Part shown: positions 23,558 through 31,772 of the stretch, in pieces
Position numbering within the stretch: the stretch's first letter is position 1
How the letters are laid out: each line of letters begins with the position of its first letter
From: Paenibacillus agaridevorans
GTDB lineage: Bacteria > Bacillota > Bacilli > Paenibacillales > Paenibacillaceae
DNA: 34,345 bases
Direction: 5' to 3'
Assembly: GCF_003112455.1 (NCBI RefSeq)
Contig: NZ_BDQX01000043.1
Location: forward strand, 1-34,345
Made by a program: the position numbers and the translations under genes
Notes under the pieces: model-generated
Told to the model about the DNA's origin: nothing
The model's input: only the letters and a program-made list of their open reading frames with translations
Database searches by the model: none

Positions 23558-24418
23558 TTACCCCTTCACCGCGCCTACCGTTACCCCTTCCAGGAAGTAG
23601 CGCTGCAGGCTGAAGAACAGAATGAACATAGGCACGGCAGAGATCGTTGCGCCCGCCATCATCGGCGCGAAATACGTCGTATTGGCGAAGCGGAAGTTTT
23701 TGAGTCCCACCTGGATCGTCTGCATATCCATCGTGTTCGTGACCAGGAACGGCCAGAAGAACGTGTTCCACGTCTCCATAAAGGTCAGGATCGCCATAAC
23801 GGCCATAACCGTCTTCGAGAGCGGCATGATGATTTTCACGAAAATCTGGAATTGGTTGCAGCCTTCCACCTTGGCCGACTCCAGAATTTCTTTCGGAATC
23901 GTGCCCATAAATTGTTTCGCCAGGAAGATGTTATAGACGGTAACCAGCGTCGGCATGATAAGAGCGCTGTACGTGTTCTGGATTTCGAAAATATTCACGA
24001 TCAAAATATAAAGCGGTACTTGCGTGACCTGATAAGGGATCATCATCGCCGCAAGCAGTATGGCGAACAGCACGTTGCGACCGCGGAACTGGATTTTCGA
24101 GAACGCATATCCCGCCATCGTGGCAAATACAACGTTCGACACCATGACCACGGTAGCTACGACAAGAGAGTTGAGAATCCAGCGATACGAATATTCGCTG
24201 AAGGCGAAGAAGAACTTGTAAGACTCCAGCGAGAACTTGCTGGGCCAGATGGAATAGCTGACCGCTCCCGCTTCGACGGGATCGCCAAAGGACGACATGA
24301 TCATGAAGTAGATCGGGAATATCGTCGCCATGGCGAACAGAAGAAGGAGGATGACTAGAATGGTGTTGCGCGTATATTTCGCTGTACGATTGCCTAGATG
24401 ATTATTAAACAGTGCCAA
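23558..24418 (-). CDS. ABC sugar permease, MalG type
   Basis: A 286-residue inner-membrane permease of the carbohydrate-uptake CUT1 group with about six helices. The EAA loop, ILESAKVEGCNQFQIFVKII, then MPL, contacts the ATPase. The start is TTG at 24418 with AAGGAGG eight bases upstream. It lies 18 bases after the MalF-type gene. No ATPase gene is present, so a shared MsmX/UgpC-type ATPase elsewhere is likely, as in other Firmicutes. Confidence 0.92.
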   Translation of the reverse strand: MALFNNHLGNRTAKYTRNTILVILLLLFAMATIFPIYFMIMSSFGDPVEAGAVSYSIWPSKFSLESYKFFFAFSEYSYRWILNSLVVATVVMVSNVVFATMAGYAFSKIQFRGRNVLFAILLAAMMIPYQVTQVPLYILIVNIFEIQNTYSALIMPTLVTVYNIFLAKQFMGTIPKEILESAKVEGCNQFQIFVKIIMPLSKTVMAVMAILTFMETWNTFFWPFLVTNTMDMQTIQVGLKNFRFANTTYFAPMMAGATISAVPMFILFFSLQRYFLEGVTVGAVKG

Positions 24419-24436
24419 AGCAGGTCCCTCCTTCTC

Positions 24437-25336
24437 TTAATATTCCACGTCTTTGCCCAGGAATTTGAATTGAATGAACGCGATGACGCCGATAATGGCC
24501 GCCAATACGAGCGACTGAGCCGCCGCTTTGCCGAATTCGAAATACTTGAATGCCGTATCGAAAATCAGAAGGCCGACCATCGTCGTGGAATGATCCGGAC
24601 CGCCGCCTGTCATCAGATAAGCGTTCTGGAACACCTGGAACGACCCGATCACGCCGGTGACCAGCAGGAACAGCGTCGTCGGCTTCAGGCAAGGCAGCAC
24701 GATGTGCCACATCTTTTGCCAGAATGTCGCTCCGTCGATCTCCGCCGCCTCGTAGTAGCTCTCGTCGATGCCGAGCAGCGCCGCGACATAAATAATGATG
24801 CTGGTGCCATGGCTGGACAGCCAGGACATGAGTACAAGCGAGAACATGGAGGTCGAGCTGGCGCCCAACCAGTTCTGGCTAGGGATGCCCAACATCCCGA
24901 TCAACTGGTTCAGAATGCCGCCGGGAAGCGGATCGTAGATCCAGAGCCATACGACGGACAGGGCGACGCCGGAAGCGACCGCCGGCAAGTAATAGATCGC
25001 CTTGAAAGTCGTCTGCGCCCACTTTTTGAGCGGCATGATCGCGATCGCGACCGCGAACGATATGATTAATGCAACCGGGACAGTCAGCACTGTATAAACG
25101 AGCGTATTCATGATCGCTTTCCAGAACAGCTCGCTGGCGAAGATGCCCGAGTAATTGTCGAATCCAATGTATTCCGAGCCTAATGGCCGGTATTCTTGAA
25201 AGCTGACCAAAAAGGCGCTCACGACCGGATAAGCCGTGAACAGCGCATAGACAACGAGCGCAATGGCGATGAAAGCGTAGGCCCATGCCCCATCTCCGCG
25301 ATTAAGTCGATTCTTGACGTTTGACGCACGAGCCAT
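24437..25336 (-). CDS. ABC sugar permease, MalF type
   Basis: A 299-residue permease with six helices, partner of the MalG-type protein. The EAA loop is YYEAAEIDGATFWQKMWHIV, then LP. The N-terminus is MARASNVKNRLNRGDGAWAY before the first helix. I chose the ATG at 25336, with AAGGAG seven bases upstream, over an in-frame start at 25405 that has no such site. It is separated from the binding-protein gene by a hairpin (25430-25463). Confidence 0.92.
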   Translation of the reverse strand: MARASNVKNRLNRGDGAWAYAFIAIALVVYALFTAYPVVSAFLVSFQEYRPLGSEYIGFDNYSGIFASELFWKAIMNTLVYTVLTVPVALIISFAVAIAIMPLKKWAQTTFKAIYYLPAVASGVALSVVWLWIYDPLPGGILNQLIGMLGIPSQNWLGASSTSMFSLVLMSWLSSHGTSIIIYVAALLGIDESYYEAAEIDGATFWQKMWHIVLPCLKPTTLFLLVTGVIGSFQVFQNAYLMTGGGPDHSTTMVGLLIFDTAFKYFEFGKAAAQSLVLAAIIGVIAFIQFKFLGKDVEY

Positions 25337-25429
25337 AGTAAGACTCCTTTCCCTTGCCGCGTTACTTCTTTTAAGAGATCGTTCAAAAAGTCCGCTTTTG
25401 ATCACGTAGTATCCCTGCAGCTATAAATT

Positions 25430-25463
25430 CGGATAGCCGCCTCGGCATGAGAGCGGCTATCCG
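25430..25463 (-). promoter_or_regulatory. Intercistronic hairpin after the binding-protein gene
   Basis: A perfect 11-bp stem, CGGATAGCCGC / GCGGCTATCCG, with a 12-base loop, lies 11 bases after the binding-protein stop. It is followed on the sense strand by AATTTATA, with no clean T-run. Such hairpins often protect the 5' segment of the message, so the lipoprotein is made in excess over the permeases; this is inference. Confidence 0.7.
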
Positions 25464-25474
25464 AGCGAAATTCA

Positions 25475-26923
25475 TTAATCTTGCACGACTCCGTCCGCTC
25501 CGAAGGCCTCGATAGCGCCTTTTTTCACGGCATCGTACATCTCTTGAGGCGTAATCTCGCCTGCAAGCAGCGCTTGCAGCTTCGGAATGACAACCTCGTT
25601 CTCCAGCTTGATCGCCTTGGAACCCAATTCTACAGGGATGTCAGGACGGGCAGGAGCTGCATGCTCCAACATCTTATCGACAGCTGCGATATTGTCCGGA
25701 TTGCGATTCGACTCCATGCTGGCTGCCGCTTCGCGGGCGCTCTTGGTAATATGCGCTGCAAACAGGTCATTATTCGTTGTTGCGGCTACCTGACCGCTGG
25801 ACAGGAAGTAAGCCGCCTTCGCGATATTCGCTTTATGCTCATCTGTTGGATCCTTTTTGCCGCGGAAAGCGACATAACCGTCAACCACCGCATGGGAGAC
25901 CGGCTCTTGACCTGCAAAGGATGGGAGCGGCAACGCGATATAGTCCACTTTGATGCTGCCTTCAACCGCGCTTCCGTCCTTCGCGTCGATCTTCGCGTTG
26001 TTTTTGTTCGCGGAGTTTTCGAAAACGGCAAGACCTTTGCCCGTAATCATCGTCTGTCCCGTCAAGAACATGTTCCAGCGTTTGCCGGCGTCAACGGAGC
26101 TGAGCTCCTTCGGCATGGAGCCGTCGTCGATCAATTCGCGAACCGCGTTCAGAACGGTCAAATAGTTTTTGCTTGTGTATGCGTATTTCAGATCCTTTGT
26201 AAATGGAGACGGCATGCCCGCGTTTTTCACCAGAATGCTGAGGTAGTCCTTGGAGGCTACGCCAGCCGTAGCGAATACGAAGCCGTAACGCGACGTCTTG
26301 TCGCCTTCCTTTACGACGCCTTTTTTGATGGCCTCGCGGAATTCATCGTACGTCCAGCCTTCTTGCTGCACTTTCTTCCAGTCGACGCCGGCTTCTTCGA
26401 GGAATTGCTTGTTGCCGCCGATGGAGTGTACTTCCATGTAAGCCGGCAGACCGTACAGACCGTCGCCGTTTTTCATGTAAGCAAGCGCCGCTTCATCGTA
26501 GTCCGCGATCATGTCCGCGCTTACCAGATCCTTGATGTCCAGCAGCATGCCCATCTGGGCGTATTTCGAGATGCCGTCGGAGCCGATAAAAGCAAGGTCC
26601 GGAGGGCTGCCCGCGTTTACTTGCGTATCCAGCTTCTGAGTCATGTCTTCCCAGCTGGCAGGTTCGATTTTCAAAGTCAGGTTCGGATACAGCTTGTTAA
26701 AGTCGGCTTCCATCTGCTTAAAGTTTTCTTGATACGTTGGGGATACCGGCGGCAGAAGCGCCGTGATGGTGTCCTTCGCCTCCGATGCTCCGCCGTTTGC
26801 AGTGTTAGACGGCTTCGCCGTTTGGGCGGGCTCGTTGTTGTTCCCGGAGCCGCAAGCGGAGAGCGTTCCTAAGGATAAAGTCAGAGCAAGCACAGATGCA
26901 GCAATTTTAGTTTTACTTTTCAT
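25475..26923 (-). CDS. ABC sugar-binding lipoprotein
   Basis: A 482-residue extracellular solute-binding protein (family 1). The signal ends in a lipobox, LSAC, with Cys24 as the likely lipidated residue, followed by a Gly/Asn/Ser/Pro linker. The mature part has the binding-protein pattern (TALLPPVSPTYQENFKQMEA, VNAGSPPDLAFIGSD, and a C-terminal LLAGEITPQEMYDAV). The ATG at 26923 has GGGAGG nine bases upstream; an in-frame TTG at 26929 is too close. It starts a run of six same-strand genes down to 20477. Ligand is unknown; the operon suggests MurNAc- or GlcNAc-containing sugars. Confidence 0.94.
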   Translation of the reverse strand: MKSKTKIAASVLALTLSLGTLSACGSGNNNEPAQTAKPSNTANGGASEAKDTITALLPPVSPTYQENFKQMEADFNKLYPNLTLKIEPASWEDMTQKLDTQVNAGSPPDLAFIGSDGISKYAQMGMLLDIKDLVSADMIADYDEAALAYMKNGDGLYGLPAYMEVHSIGGNKQFLEEAGVDWKKVQQEGWTYDEFREAIKKGVVKEGDKTSRYGFVFATAGVASKDYLSILVKNAGMPSPFTKDLKYAYTSKNYLTVLNAVRELIDDGSMPKELSSVDAGKRWNMFLTGQTMITGKGLAVFENSANKNNAKIDAKDGSAVEGSIKVDYIALPLPSFAGQEPVSHAVVDGYVAFRGKKDPTDEHKANIAKAAYFLSSGQVAATTNNDLFAAHITKSAREAAASMESNRNPDNIAAVDKMLEHAAPARPDIPVELGSKAIKLENEVVIPKLQALLAGEITPQEMYDAVKKGAIEAFGADGVVQD

Positions 26924-27080
26924 TGCCAAGATCCTCCCTTTATTTGAAATTCTATATATACGATCCGTCCCAGGCGAACCGCTGTACCTCCTCTGATAAA
27001 AGAGCAGCGGGTCCGTTTGCGAAAAAGTTGAAGAACATTATAAGGATAAATCTATAACGTTCTTCCCCTTCGCGCAAACC

Positions 27081-27995
27081 TTACTTCACTTGGGAACAGG
27101 CACGTATAGCCCTCTTAAGGTTGCCGCCGCAGTTCGCCAGCACTTTCTTCGCCTCTTCGGCTCCAAGCCCGGACTTGATCATCATGATCGCCAGCTTGCA
27201 GTCGAGTTCGGACTGTCGCAAGTATTGCTCCGCCGTAGCTTCGTCCGTCCCAGTCGCCGTCCTGATGATTCGGAGGGATCGGTCGAACAGCTTCTTGTTG
27301 CTGGCCTTGAGATCGACCATCAGATTGTTGTACGTCTTGCCTAGCTTCACCATCGTGGTGGTCGTCAGCATGTTCAGTACAAGCTTCTGGGCCGTTCCCG
27401 CCTTTAATCTCGTGGAGCCTGCGATTACTTCCGGGCCCACCACCGGAGCGATGGTAATGTCCGCCGCCTCCGACAGCTTCGTGTCCTTGTTGTTTACGAC
27501 GCCGATCGTGACAGCTCCCAACTCGCTGGCTCTGCGAAGCGCTTCGATAACGAAGGCCGCGCTGCCGCTCGCCGAGATTCCGATGACCGCGTCCTTGCCC
27601 GTCACGCCGATCTGATCAATCAGCGCCCTGCCTTCATCGCCGTCATCCTCGCATCCTTCCACGGGGATTCGCAGCGCCTGATCGCCTCCGGCAATATAGC
27701 CCTGCACGAGCGATGGATCCACGCCGAACGTCGGCAGACATTCCGAAGCATCCAGCACGCCTAACCTTCCTGACGTTCCTGCTCCGATATAGAACATTCT
27801 TCCGCCAGTCGACAGCGCATGATGAAGCGCTTCCACGGCCAACGCAATGCGAGGAATTTCCTGCCTCACCGCCACGTGTACCTTGGCATCCTCCTGGTTC
27901 ATGAGCTCCAGCATGCCTTCGGTGGACAATTCGTCGATCATCCCGGTCTCGGGGTTGATCCCTTCCGTCGTCAAGCTTGCAAGATAGTCCTTCAT
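27081..27995 (-). CDS. murQ: N-acetylmuramic acid 6-phosphate etherase
   Basis: Cleaves the lactyl ether of MurNAc-6-P to give GlcNAc-6-P and D-lactate. The 304-residue chain starts MKDYLASLTTEGINPETGMI and holds the SIS fold with FYIGAGTSGRLGVLDASECL, then PTFG, VIGISASGSAAFV and GPEVIAGSTRLKAGTAQKL. I chose the ATG at 27995, with AAGGGG seven bases upstream, because it matches the usual family start. The frame is open for 47 more codons, to an ATG at 28136 that has no ribosome binding site but lies at the predicted transcription start. The gene is about 150 bases upstream of the binding-protein gene on the same strand. Confidence 0.95.
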   Translation of the reverse strand: MKDYLASLTTEGINPETGMIDELSTEGMLELMNQEDAKVHVAVRQEIPRIALAVEALHHALSTGGRMFYIGAGTSGRLGVLDASECLPTFGVDPSLVQGYIAGGDQALRIPVEGCEDDGDEGRALIDQIGVTGKDAVIGISASGSAAFVIEALRRASELGAVTIGVVNNKDTKLSEAADITIAPVVGPEVIAGSTRLKAGTAQKLVLNMLTTTTMVKLGKTYNNLMVDLKASNKKLFDRSLRIIRTATGTDEATAEQYLRQSELDCKLAIMMIKSGLGAEEAKKVLANCGGNLKRAIRACSQVK

Positions 27996-28142
27996 CGTGA
28001 TTCCCCTTACGTGATCATGTTTGGACAAGTTGCTGTCCATGTGATCGAATTCCACCCTGTTGTCGACGCTGCCCATATTGCTAGTATGGTTATTGTCTTC
28101 AGTGTCATTCGTGATGCGTTTGTTGTTGTTGTTCATGACTCT

Positions 28143-28193
28143 ATATTAAGAATTTATTTCAGCTCCGTCAATAGTTTTTGAAATATTATTTTA
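28143..28193 (-). promoter_or_regulatory. murQ promoter and candidate RpiR operator
   Basis: On the minus strand TTGACG (28166-28171) and TAATAT (28143-28148) are 17 bases apart. Just upstream, 28179-28193 reads TGAAATA-T-TATTTTA on the plus strand, an inverted repeat with one mismatch. The same core is found twice upstream of the GH4 gene (30311-30338). Confidence 0.65.
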
Positions 28194-28384
28194 TACTGTC
28201 ATAAAACATTGGCATTTTATATCACAATTTGCGCGAGAGGCACAAATGCCGTCGAACCTTTGGCGGTGCGGCTTTCCGGCCATCATCGGGGTAAGCGCAT
28301 TCATCATTTAAAGTTTAAAATTTCCAACTTGTCCTTAAGAAAATACGGAACTGGATTGGTCGACAACAGGCCATACCCGAACGA

Positions 28385-28815
28385 ATGTCGGGACGGCGGA
28401 TGACGGGATGACGGGACATGGGGATGCTGGGATGACTGGACAGGATGACGGGACATGGGGACGGCTGGGATGACTGGACCGACGGGACGCGTGACGCTGG
28501 GATGACGGGATGACGAGATGACGGGACGACGGGATACGTCGCCGGAACGCCGGGATGGGTCGCCAGGGCGGCGGAACGGGACGCCAGGACGGGATGCAGG
28601 GACGCCGGGATGACGAGATGCCGGGACATGGGGATGCTGGGATGCCTGACAACTGGATGCCGGGATGCTGGGACGCGGAATGACGAGATGGCGGGACGCT
28701 GGGACGGGGCTCTGGATACCGGGACGCCCGGACGACTGGATGCCGGGATGTCGGGACGGGGCGCTAGGATGTTGTAGGGACGGGACCACCGGGACTACAG
28801 GATGACGGACGGGTC
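28385..28815. repeat. G-rich degenerate minisatellite
   Basis: About 430 bases built from 8-9-base units such as CGGGATGA and CTGGGATGA, with CGGGACAT and CCGGGACG variants. G is far commoner than C on the plus strand. Open frames on the minus strand (rich in Arg, His, Pro and Ser) are a by-product of the repeat. Confidence 0.85.
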
Positions 28816-28872
28816 GCACAACATGGAAGCTAAACTCCGCTAAGCTACTTTACAGCAGGTCACTTCAGTATG

Positions 28873-29058
28873 AATTGTGCAAATATACTCAAATATTTAA
28901 ACTGAAGTCTCTCCCTGGTGGTAAATTGTACAAAAATACACAATTCACGTTCCATTTCGCCTATTTAGTCACTTCTCGAGGCTAAAATTAGGGATAAATG
29001 TACAAATTCACGAATCTCTAATTCGTATGTAAGCTAATTTGTGTATTTTCGTACAATT
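28873..29058. repeat. Family A repeats, cluster 2 (four copies)
   Basis: Copies at 28873-28895, 28924-28946 and 28997-29016 (plus; the third is shortened) and 29036-29058 (minus). The last differs from the copy at 2657-2679 by one base in 23. The first copy is itself flanked by ACTTCAGT and ACTGAAGT (28862-28869 and 28901-28908). Confidence 0.8.
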
Positions 29059-29217
29059 ACCACGTACTCTTTGATTACCTCACTGACGAAAGTCACCAAC
29101 ATGCGCCAATCCTTCTCTTATAGAACGCCCCCTTCTCCTCCTCCGGCTCAACCAAACAGCGCTTATGAAAAATTAATCCGGGTTCTGCTGCCAAGTATTG
29201 CTCCATGGCCTGAGCAG

Positions 29218-29248
29218 CAAAAACACTCCAGCCTGCAGGCTGGAGTGT
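29218..29248 (-). terminator. Terminator of the RpiR-type regulator gene
   Basis: Perfect palindromic stem CACTCCAGCC / GGCTGGAGTG with loop TGCA, followed on the minus strand by TTTTTG. It lies 26 bases after the stop. Confidence 0.88.
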
Positions 29249-29273
29249 CGTTCATGATCGCTATTGGGGAGCG

Positions 29274-30137
29274 TTACCTTCTACGCTTGTTAGAGATGAT
29301 GCTTCTGCTCTTGGAGAGATACTTTTTGACCTGCTGATAGTCCGCGCTTGCCACGCCGGCGAACAGCATATCGATAATCGTGAGCATCGCGATGCGCGAT
29401 CCCATGGCGCCGCTGCGAATGGAAATTTCCGGCGTCGATATGCTCAGCAAAGAATCCGCCTTGTCGGATAGTTCGCTTTTGCTGTATTTCGTGATCGCCA
29501 CAATATGAGCACCGTTTTTTTTGGCTATTTCCAGCGAGTCGAGTATTTCCACCGTGTCTCCGGAATTGGATATAAAGATGGCGACGTCCTCCTTGGTCAG
29601 CAAGGAAGCGGCCGTCAACTGGCTATGGCCATCCGTAAAAGCATGACAGATCTTGTTGATCCGCGTAAACTTCTGCTCGGCGTCCTGAGCCACCAGCCCC
29701 GACGCGCCAATACCGAAAAACATCAGACGTTTGCTGGACTGCAGCGCCTTGATGGCACGAGCTACCGCAGGGCGGTCAAGCACGCTAAGCGTATCCTCGA
29801 TGGAACGCACATTGTTGCGTCCGATGTTGGAGATGATCGTACTAAGGTCGTCGCCAGGCTGAATGTCGCTATATTGTTCGCCGCTGTCTTCGTCCATGGA
29901 GCCCAGCGACGCAGAGATGCTGACGATAAAGCTGCGATAGCCGTTATACCCCATCGTCTTGCAGAAGCGCAGCACCGAAGCGTCGCTTGTTTTGCTGCCT
30001 TGCGCAAGGCTCTTGATCGACAAATGCGGAATCTCTTCCTTATTCGCAAGGATATATTCCGCCACCAGCCGTTCGACCGGGGTCAGACTATCCTTTCTGT
30101 CGCGGATCTTGATTAGTACGTTATCGTTTATCGCCAT
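29274..30137 (-). CDS. RpiR family (MurR-type) transcriptional regulator
   Basis: A 287-residue regulator with an N-terminal HTH_6 domain (RDRKDSLTPVERLVAEYILA, then SDASVLRFCKTMGYNGYRSF) and a C-terminal SIS domain (FFGIGASGLVAQDAEQKF and FISNSGDTVEILDSLEIAKK), which binds phosphosugars. With murQ and amino-sugar kinases nearby it is probably the local sensor of MurNAc-6-P or GlcNAc-6-P, like MurR in other bacteria (inference). The ATG at 30137 has only a weak AGGT upstream. It is divergent from the GH4 gene, with several palindromes in the shared 320-bp promoter region. Confidence 0.92.
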   Translation of the reverse strand: MAINDNVLIKIRDRKDSLTPVERLVAEYILANKEEIPHLSIKSLAQGSKTSDASVLRFCKTMGYNGYRSFIVSISASLGSMDEDSGEQYSDIQPGDDLSTIISNIGRNNVRSIEDTLSVLDRPAVARAIKALQSSKRLMFFGIGASGLVAQDAEQKFTRINKICHAFTDGHSQLTAASLLTKEDVAIFISNSGDTVEILDSLEIAKKNGAHIVAITKYSKSELSDKADSLLSISTPEISIRSGAMGSRIAMLTIIDMLFAGVASADYQQVKKYLSKSRSIISNKRRR

Positions 30138-30237
30138 ATGACGTTACCTGCCGTTTCGTAGGTTTTGTCGCCACTAAGAAGCTGTTCTGGATAGTCTGGC
30201 CGGGAGCTCGGAAGCTCGGAAATTCCATTGTGGTTAA

Positions 30238-30266
30238 ATAGTATACGGATTCCTGCCAAATTACAA
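30238..30266 (-). promoter_or_regulatory. Likely promoter of the RpiR-type gene
   Basis: On the minus strand TTGTAA (30261-30266) and TACTAT (30238-30243) are 17 bases apart, about 100 bases before the gene. Moderate match to consensus. Confidence 0.5.
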
Positions 30267-30278
30267 GTGTTTGCATCG

Positions 30279-30295
30279 GATATATGACATATATC
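30279..30295. promoter_or_regulatory. 17-bp perfect palindrome in the divergent promoter region
   Basis: GATATATG-A-CATATATC is symmetric around its central base. It lies just upstream of the likely promoter of the regulator gene and may be an operator. Confidence 0.55.
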
Positions 30296-30310
30296 GAGTG
30301 ACGAGTTTCA

Positions 30311-30338
30311 TAAAATATTATTTTAAAATATTATTATC
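30311..30338. promoter_or_regulatory. Two overlapping candidate RpiR operators
   Basis: TAAAATA-T-TATTTTA (30311-30325) is perfectly symmetric around its centre, and TAAAATA-T-TATTATC (30324-30338) follows with a 13-base period. The murQ promoter carries the same core. It lies between the two divergent promoters. Confidence 0.6.
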
Positions 30339-30365
30339 ATTTTGAAGTAAATATTGCAACTTTTA

Positions 30366-30395
30366 TTGCCTGAAATTCTTGTAGCATGTTATAAT
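30366..30395 (+). promoter_or_regulatory. Likely promoter of the GH4-kinase operon
   Basis: TTGCCT (30366-30371) and a perfect TATAAT (30390-30395) with an 18-base spacer, about 65 bases before the gene. Confidence 0.6.
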
Positions 30396-30459
30396 GGGCA
30401 CCAATTGACGTGCATCTACGCCATTATGATGAATCATAAACGAGCAAAGGATGAGGGAC

Positions 30460-31749
30460 ATGGGAACAGCATTAAAAATTGCCATTATCGGGGCAGGAAG
30501 CACCTATACCCCAGAATTGATGGAAGGCATTATTAAACGCAAAGACAATCTGCCGCTGACGGAGCTGGTGCTTATGGATATCGACGCGCGCAAGCTCGAG
30601 ATCGTTGGCGGGTTATGCGAACGCATGGTACAGGCAGCGGGAATGAACTGCAAAGTCGTTAAAACGATGGAGCTGGATGAAGCTCTCCAAGGAGCAAGCT
30701 TCGTGCTCGGCCAGATTCGCGTCGGCAAGCTGCCCGCTCGCGTGCTGGACGAGAAGATACCGCTCAAGTACGATCTGATCGGTCAAGAAACATGTGGAAT
30801 CGGCGGCTTCTTTAAGGCGATGCGCACGATCCCCGTTATGCTCGACATCGCGAAGCGCATGGAGCAGCTATGCCCTGACGCTTGGCTGATTAACTTCTCC
30901 AATCCCGCGGGAATCATTACGGAAGCGATTTTGAATCATACGAATGTCAAAATGCTGGGACTATGCAATGTCCCTTACAATATGTACAAGAGCATTCGAG
31001 AAACGCTTCAATTGCCAAACGCGGATCTGACTTACGTCGGGCTCAACCATCTGAGCTGGATTACAGCCATTGAGCAGGACGGCAAAGACTATCTGAAGGA
31101 CGCTCTCGAGATGGGGCTCAACAGCGAAGCAATGAAGAACATTCCTTCCAGCGGCTTTAGCCAGGAACTGGTGCAGCTCGTAGGCGCTATTCCTTCCTCC
31201 TATATGGAATATTATTATTTCAAGGACAAAAAGCTGAAGCTATTGAAGGACAGCGAGCAATCCCGCGGAGAGAAATGTATGGACATCGAGGAAGAGCTTC
31301 TGGGCATCTACTCCAATGCAGAGCTGCATGAAAAACCCGAGCTTCTGGCCTCGCGCGGCGGCGCCAACTATTCCGAAGTCGCGATCAGCCTCGTCGATGC
31401 CATCTACAACGACAAGCAGGAGGTCCATGTCGTGAATCTGCTAAACGGCGGAGCGCTGGACTTCATGGAGCATAACGACGCCATTGAGGTAGCTGCAGTC
31501 ATAGGCAAGGATGGCGCGAAGCCGCTTGTTATCGAAGACTTCGACAACCGCCATATTATCGACTACATGCGGATGGTGAAAGCCTACGAACGCGAGACAG
31601 TCGCCGCGGCCGTCGAAGGCAGCGAAGAAGCCGCCATGCGGGCGTTGATGATGAATCCGCTCGTTGGCGATTATAATACGGCGCTGGCTTGCTTTAGGGA
31701 ATTGAAGGAAGCGCACAAGGAATATCTGCCCCAGTTCAAATTCGAATAA
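30460..31749 (+). CDS. GH4 family 6-phospho-glycosidase
   Basis: A 429-residue NAD- and divalent-metal-dependent glycosidase of family 4, closest in pattern to 6-phospho-beta-glucosidases (LicH/BglT type). It has the NAD-binding KIAIIGAGSTYTPELMEG, the phosphate/sugar-binding NFSNPAG, the metal-ligand Cys in GLCNVP and the metal-ligand His in GLNHLSW. The enzyme works on 6-phosphorylated glycosides in the cytoplasm. No PTS gene is near; the downstream kinase may make the phosphorylated substrate. ATG at 30460 has AAGGA eight bases upstream; an ATG at 30451 is too near. The kinase gene follows after 23 bases. Confidence 0.93.
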   Translation: MGTALKIAIIGAGSTYTPELMEGIIKRKDNLPLTELVLMDIDARKLEIVGGLCERMVQAAGMNCKVVKTMELDEALQGASFVLGQIRVGKLPARVLDEKIPLKYDLIGQETCGIGGFFKAMRTIPVMLDIAKRMEQLCPDAWLINFSNPAGIITEAILNHTNVKMLGLCNVPYNMYKSIRETLQLPNADLTYVGLNHLSWITAIEQDGKDYLKDALEMGLNSEAMKNIPSSGFSQELVQLVGAIPSSYMEYYYFKDKKLKLLKDSEQSRGEKCMDIEEELLGIYSNAELHEKPELLASRGGANYSEVAISLVDAIYNDKQEVHVVNLLNGGALDFMEHNDAIEVAAVIGKDGAKPLVIEDFDNRHIIDYMRMVKAYERETVAAAVEGSEEAAMRALMMNPLVGDYNTALACFRELKEAHKEYLPQFKFE

Positions 31750-31772
31750 CGCAGGGAGGAGTGGGAATCGTC

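Larger units (their letters stand above)
27996..29273. other. Long interval between murQ and the RpiR-type gene
   Basis: It holds the murQ promoter (28143-28171) and candidate operator (28179-28193), a G-rich minisatellite (28385-28815), a second cluster of family-A repeats (28873-29058) and the terminator of the regulator gene (29218-29248). Apart from a possible N-terminal extension of murQ, I see no credible gene. Confidence 0.7.

Noticed and set aside
25481..26872. 463-codon open frame on the plus strand
   Set aside because: Antisense to the ABC lipoprotein gene, which has a signal peptide, lipobox and family pattern.
27996..28136. MurQ N-terminal extension as the main start
   Set aside because: No ribosome binding site at 28136 and family members start at MKDYL; kept only as a finding.
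28304..28819. Open frame of 171 codons on the minus strand, rich in Arg, His, Pro and Ser, plus shorter ones in the other frames
   Set aside because: All three frames are open because of the 8-9-base repeat; no ribosome binding site and no protein-like composition.
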